From positions 1-29,572 of the forward strand of contig CALFMN010000186.1 of assembly GCA_937879875.1 (NCBI GenBank): a DNA stretch of 29,572 nt, given 5' to 3'. Shown here one piece after another: positions 25,951 to 29,572 of the stretch. Source of the stretch: an uncultured Chloroflexota bacterium (lineage in GTDB: Bacteria > Chloroflexota > Dehalococcoidia > CAUJGQ01). The translations under genes and the position numbers were made by a program. The notes under the pieces were generated by a model. It was not told the DNA's origin. It saw only the letters and a program-made list of their open reading frames with translations, and searched no databases. The first letter of the stretch is position 1, and every line of letters begins with the position of its first letter.

Positions 25951-25970
25951 TATAGAACAGAATAGAACAG
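25951..25970. repeat. 10-bp tandem duplication in an AT-rich island
   Basis: TATAGAACAG (25951-25960) is followed directly by AATAGAACAG (25961-25970). The island stands out in an otherwise GC-rich spacer after the HAD gene. No function assigned. Confidence 0.5.
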
Positions 25971-25985
25971 AGCACCCCTTCCCCA

Positions 25986-26014
25986 GATCTCCCATACACA
26001 AACGATGGGAGATC
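25986..26014. repeat. 10-bp inverted repeat in the convergent spacer
   Basis: GATCTCCCAT (25986-25995) and ATGGGAGATC (26005-26014) are perfect complements around a 9-base loop. It lies 111 bases after the HAD stop. It could end transcripts from either side, but no T-run is adjacent, so it is listed as an inverted repeat. Confidence 0.6.
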
Positions 26015-26121
26015 CGCCAGGCTCTACGAACGTACGGGAGAGAAGAGGCGACCCGGTGTGCGGCAATCCAGGAGGGCATCGGCTTGCCCGGCGCGCCGCC
26101 GCTTGTGGCTGCAGCCGCGAC

Positions 26122-26141
26122 GGGCCGTTCACGAACGGCCC
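26122..26141. repeat. 8-bp palindrome GGGCCGTT-CACG-AACGGCCC
   Basis: A perfect stem (26122-26129 with 26134-26141) with loop CACG. I recall similar GGGCCGTTC/GAACGGCCC palindromes as dispersed repeats in environmental bacterial genomes, which is memory rather than something shown here. Only one copy is seen in this window. Confidence 0.5.
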
Positions 26142-26193
26142 CTACCAGCGTATGGCAGTCCGCCGCCCTCTCGGAACTTCCTTCCCAGGATCG

Positions 26194-26243
26194 CCCCTCT
26201 CCTTCTCCCATTCTATGGAGAAGGAGAGGGGAAGGGGGTGAGG
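26194..26243. repeat. Dispersed hairpin repeat, copy D (convergent spacer)
   Basis: A perfect 15-bp stem (26194-26208 with 26217-26231) around loop CATTCTAT is followed by AAGGGGGTGAGG. It is the longest stem among the four copies and closest in core to copy A (45-81). It ends 18 bases from the stop of the HEAT-repeat gene, between two convergent genes, where it may double as a transcription barrier. The spacer 25876-26261 otherwise holds two other palindromes and a short tandem duplication, with no convincing gene. Confidence 0.75.
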
Positions 26244-26261
26244 ATGAGGTCTGCGCCGCCG

Positions 26262-29200
26262 TCACCATGCGCTCGTCGAGGTGTCCAGCGCGGCGGCACG
26301 CACAGCGAGATCGGGGTGGTGCCGCAAGCGGCGCAACAGCGCACGCCGCGGCCCGCTCCAGCCGACCTCGGCTGCGGGCTCCAGCAAGGAGAGCGCGAAC
26401 AGACCGCCGGCCCGATCACCGCGCTCGGCCAGACGCGCCGCCGCTGCAAGCAGCGCGGCCGGTTCCCATCTCCTGGCAAGATCCCGCAGTCGCCATGTGC
26501 CGAGCCCATGTAGCCCAACGATCTCAATCGGGAAATCGTGCAGCGCGTCGGCGGTTCGCATGAGTACCGCTTCCATACCCACCGTGTCTTCCACCGTAGC
26601 GGCAGTCAGTCGCAACGCTACTGTGTGCAGAAGCAGGGTTGGCTCCGCGTCCAGGACCTCGGCCAGCTCTCGCATGAGCGCGGCTCGCTCCGGATCGACT
26701 GCCGCTGGCGGCTCCGGGATCTTGCGGCAGAGATCGACCAGTCGCCTGCGGGCGGGCAGATCGCGCTCCGGCCCGGCGTCGTGGGCGTTGTCGCGGCTGG
26801 CCACCAGCAGTGCGCGGGCGAGATCGAGCAATGCCTCCCGTGCTTGGTGATGGCGCGCCAGGGCGATCATGGTCTGCAAGGCGATGTACGACTCGGGCCC
26901 CGCCTCCAGGTTCGTCACCGCCGCAGCCGCGATCGCCGCCGCCTGCTGCTCGATCCCCTCGGCCCAGCCAGCCAGCGAGCCCAGCGCCATGCTTCGCACG
27001 CCGACCGCCGGATGCCGCGCCAGGCCAAGCACCAGTGCGGCGTAGCGACGCCGGCTCGCAGGCGCAAGCGTTTCCGGCTTCGCTTCGAGGATCGTCCGGG
27101 CGACCGCCTCGTCGGGCGAAGCGGCGATCGCGTCGAGTATGCGCCATGCCACGGGCGCGTCCAGCAGCCGCACAGCGGCGTGACCCGCGGCGCTGCGCAC
27201 ATCACGCGGCAGATCGCGCGCCCACTCGCGCTCAAGCAACTCGACGCTGCGCGGTGTGCGGAAGGCGCCCAGCAGACGGATCGCCTCTTTATGCACGGTG
27301 ATGCGCAGGTGTTCGCGCTGCAGCAGCTCGTCGAGGATGCCGGCCAGCCGATCGGGCGCGATGAAGGCGGCGCAGCGCGGTACGGCGTACATGGCGACGC
27401 GCGCCCGATCGCCGTCGAGATAACGTAGCAGAACCGGCAGCGCCTCGTCCGGCCGGTCGCTCCAGGCCAACGCGCCGAGTGCAGCCTCAAGCAGCGGCAC
27501 GTTGTCGGTTTCCAGCAGGTCAAGCAGCGAGGCGAACGGCAGCGCGGGCAGCCGCGGGATCGCGCTCGTCGCCCGCGCGCGTTCGGCCATGGGAACGCGA
27601 CGGTCCTGGCGCACGCGCCGCAGCAACCGGGCGAAGGCCTCCTGCTGACGGGGCAGCCAGCCGCCGAAGCCGCCGTTCGCGGGAAGAAGGAACGCGATGC
27701 GGCTCCCGTAGAAGCGCCCTTTCACCACGCCGTCGCTGAGATATGGGTCGAGCAGGTCCTGGCGGCGCCGGATCACATGGCGCAGCACCGGCGGCAGCGC
27801 AATTGTCGACGCATCGTGGTTCAGCAGCGCGACGACCCGTCGATCGCGCGACGCCGGCGGCGCGAGCCAGAGGTCGATCGCCTCTCGTGCGATGCCATGC
27901 TCTGGACTGCGCGTGGCCGCCTCCAGCAGCGCCGGCAGCGGATCGAGCTGCCAGCCACGCCGGCCGAGCGCCCGCGCCAGCGCGAGCGCCAGCCAATGCC
28001 GATCAGCGTCCGCGCCGGCCTGCAGGCGGGGCAGCAGCGCCTGAAGCAGGACGCGCTCGGCGCCGCGGGGCAGGTCGCCCACGAGTTGGGGCAGCGCAAG
28101 CGAACCCTGCGCTTCGGCCAGCCGGTCCAGCGTGGCGATCGCCCAGTGGAACAGTGGACCATCCGGCCGTGCGTCCCACGTTCGCAGCAGTGCGAGCGCC
28201 AGGTTCTCGATCCACCAGCGCGTCATCGGCGAGCTGTCGCGCGCCTCCAGCGCCGCCTCGACCAGTTCGCCGAGCGCCGCGGCGTGCTGGTCTGCAAAAT
28301 GGCCTGGTTTGGCAGAACCGAGTTGGCCCCAGGCGGCGAGCCGCACCGGATCCTGCTCGTTGCGCAGCCGCCGCAACGTTGCCAGCGTCTCGTCCATGCC
28401 ACGACGACAGCGCAGCGTGCAGGCGATCAGCAGCGCGTAGCCCTCGCCGCGTTCGCCCGCATCGGGCGAGCGCGTCAGCTCGGTCAGTGCCTCGCGCGCC
28501 GTGTCGATGCTGGTGAAGGCGAGATAGCTGCGCCGCGATGCCTCGTCCTCCCGCACCTCGCGCAGGGCGAGGATACGCCGCGCCTCGGCGTCGCGCAGGG
28601 CGTGCGGCAGCACTTCCAGCAGGACCGGCGGCCAGAGCATCTCTGCCGTGTCGACGTCTGCGGCGGTAAGCAGGCGAAATTCCTTGAGAACGCCGTAAGG
28701 AACGCCGTAAATCTGCAGCAACGATCGATGAACTGGACGCAGGAGCAGCGCCGCAACGCGGCCGGGCGCACGGCGGGCAATGGTGCGAATGTGCCGCCGG
28801 ATCGCGTCCGGTTGTACGGCGTTGTGCAGGAACTGATCGAACCGCTCGGCGAGGGTGAGCACGTCCAGCGGCCGCAGCTGTGCCAGCACACTGAGGGCGC
28901 TGGCATAGCGGGTCCAGAGGTTGTCCCATTGCGAAGGATGCGCCGTGCTCAGGCGATTCACCACGTAGGCGAGCACGGCATCGGGATGGCGACGCGTCAC
29001 CTTGCCCCAGCTTCCGATCGCGTATTCGAGTTCGGGCAGCAGCCGGACGACCGTGGCCGCCGAGCAGGCGGGCAGCAGCCGCGCCGCCTCGGCAGCGCCG
29101 TGCGCATTCCGCACGGGCTCGACCAGCCGGTCGGCGAGCGCAGCGCCGCGCCGAGTAATGGCGCCGCGCACCAGCAGGCGGCGCTCAGCGGCCGGCGCCT

Positions 29201-29516
29201 CCAGCACGAGCGCTTCGATCGCGTCGTCCGGCAGCGGGTCGGCGTTGGCGAAGGCGAAGCGGCGCACGCTGAGCGAAGAACTCCGCGCCGCGCGCAGCAT
29301 GCGCTCGCGGTCGCCCGCGGCGCGGGCTATAGCGACGGCAAGCGATTGCAGGTAGACATCGCCCGCCAGCAGCTCGTCGAGCAGCGCCGCCAGCCGCGAG
29401 TCGCCCGCGAACGCCCGACCGAGCCCGGCGACCCGCGCCGTGCGGGCGCCGTAAGGAAGCCGGTCCAGCTCATGCAGCAACGTGGGGAGGGTGGGCAGGC
29501 GGGGGCCGGTGGTCAT
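26262..29516 (-). CDS. Large HEAT-like alpha-solenoid protein of unknown function
   Basis: 1084 residues, almost wholly alpha-helical and rich in Ala, Leu and Arg. The start ATG 29516 has GGAG about 10 bases upstream. I see no signal peptide, membrane helix or catalytic motif. Helical pairs with HEAT character recur through the protein, clearest in the second half: LPFASLLDLLETDNVPLLEA followed by ALGALAWSD; ALPVLLRYLDGDRARVAMYA; ITVHKEAIRLLGAFRTPRSV; and YAALVLGLARHPAVGVRSMA followed by LGSLAGWAEG. The first half has more diverged helices and includes SYLAFTSIDTAREALTELTR. Similar very large HEAT proteins are annotated as hypothetical in Actinobacteria. It is probably a scaffold or protein-binding platform (inference). 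It stands alone on the minus strand, and its upstream partner, if any, is outside the window. Confidence 0.85.
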   Translation of the reverse strand: MTTGPRLPTLPTLLHELDRLPYGARTARVAGLGRAFAGDSRLAALLDELLAGDVYLQSLAVAIARAAGDRERMLRAARSSSLSVRRFAFANADPLPDDAIEALVLEAPAAERRLLVRGAITRRGAALADRLVEPVRNAHGAAEAARLLPACSAATVVRLLPELEYAIGSWGKVTRRHPDAVLAYVVNRLSTAHPSQWDNLWTRYASALSVLAQLRPLDVLTLAERFDQFLHNAVQPDAIRRHIRTIARRAPGRVAALLLRPVHRSLLQIYGVPYGVLKEFRLLTAADVDTAEMLWPPVLLEVLPHALRDAEARRILALREVREDEASRRSYLAFTSIDTAREALTELTRSPDAGERGEGYALLIACTLRCRRGMDETLATLRRLRNEQDPVRLAAWGQLGSAKPGHFADQHAAALGELVEAALEARDSSPMTRWWIENLALALLRTWDARPDGPLFHWAIATLDRLAEAQGSLALPQLVGDLPRGAERVLLQALLPRLQAGADADRHWLALALARALGRRGWQLDPLPALLEAATRSPEHGIAREAIDLWLAPPASRDRRVVALLNHDASTIALPPVLRHVIRRRQDLLDPYLSDGVVKGRFYGSRIAFLLPANGGFGGWLPRQQEAFARLLRRVRQDRRVPMAERARATSAIPRLPALPFASLLDLLETDNVPLLEAALGALAWSDRPDEALPVLLRYLDGDRARVAMYAVPRCAAFIAPDRLAGILDELLQREHLRITVHKEAIRLLGAFRTPRSVELLEREWARDLPRDVRSAAGHAAVRLLDAPVAWRILDAIAASPDEAVARTILEAKPETLAPASRRRYAALVLGLARHPAVGVRSMALGSLAGWAEGIEQQAAAIAAAAVTNLEAGPESYIALQTMIALARHHQAREALLDLARALLVASRDNAHDAGPERDLPARRRLVDLCRKIPEPPAAVDPERAALMRELAEVLDAEPTLLLHTVALRLTAATVEDTVGMEAVLMRTADALHDFPIEIVGLHGLGTWRLRDLARRWEPAALLAAAARLAERGDRAGGLFALSLLEPAAEVGWSGPRRALLRRLRHHPDLAVRAAALDTSTSAW

Positions 29517-29572
29517 GATGCGGGCTCCGGCGAGCGAGTCCGCCTCAGTGTAGCGTGCGCGGCGATCGTCCG

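Noticed and set aside
25949..25954. Perfect TATAAT on the minus strand
   Set aside because: No acceptable -35 at 16-18 bases and no gene to serve; it would transcribe antisense into the HAD gene.

Overview
The window is GC-rich bacterial chromosome (roughly two thirds G+C by eye, with G/C-ending codons in the real genes). I suspect Chloroflexota (a Thermomicrobia- or Dehalococcoidia-like soil lineage). The hints are an F420/flavin-type luciferase-like oxidoreductase next to a PPOX protein, a D-aminoacylase of the 'INMLS' type, an HD-domain/LuxR fusion, and scattered short hairpin repeats. No rRNA, tRNA or CRISPR array is visible, so the phylum is an inference.

Layout. (1) 220-5146, plus strand: two DppB/DppC-type ABC permeases, a luciferase-like monooxygenase and a D-aminoacylase-family amidohydrolase, plausibly an uptake and catabolism cluster for peptides or N-acyl amino acids. 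Short hairpin repeats sit at its gene borders, and one supplies the last codons and stop of the monooxygenase. (2) 5055-6388, minus strand: a methyltransferase that runs into the amidohydrolase 3' end, and a PPOX-family protein. (3) 6389-6848: a 219-bp element with 57-bp inverted repeats and the putative gyrA terminator. (4) 6849-12119, minus strand: gyrA, a class I glutamine amidotransferase-like peptidase C26, and a NodI/NodJ-like ABC exporter pair. (5) 12401-13041: a decayed, internally deleted IS4/Tn5-type insertion sequence between 27-bp inverted repeats. (6) 13078-16440, plus strand: aldehyde dehydrogenase, metallo-beta-lactamase-fold hydrolase, aldo/keto reductase. (7) 16569-20463, plus strand: a region with several broken genes. 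It holds a RidA gene with an amber codon at position 19, the 5' stub of an amidohydrolase, an unidentified coding remnant, an intact-looking double HD-GYP/LuxR regulator, and a patatin-like phospholipase whose reading frame runs over the 3' end of a different gene. (8) 20485-24996, minus strand: a PIN-domain protein translationally coupled to a PD-(D/E)XK-like protein (lower G+C, likely acquired), then quinone oxidoreductase, a VOC-fold protein with a recognisable promoter, and a soluble PAS-GAF histidine kinase. (9) 25114-29516: a HAD-family protein (plus) converging on a 1084-residue HEAT-like solenoid protein (minus), separated by a palindrome-rich spacer.

The best candidate for an undescribed system is the coupled PD-(D/E)XK/PIN pair at 20485-21551. 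The clearest evolutionary signals are the RidA nonsense codon, the IS4 relic, the 219-bp inverted-repeat element and the hairpin repeats that became part of genes.
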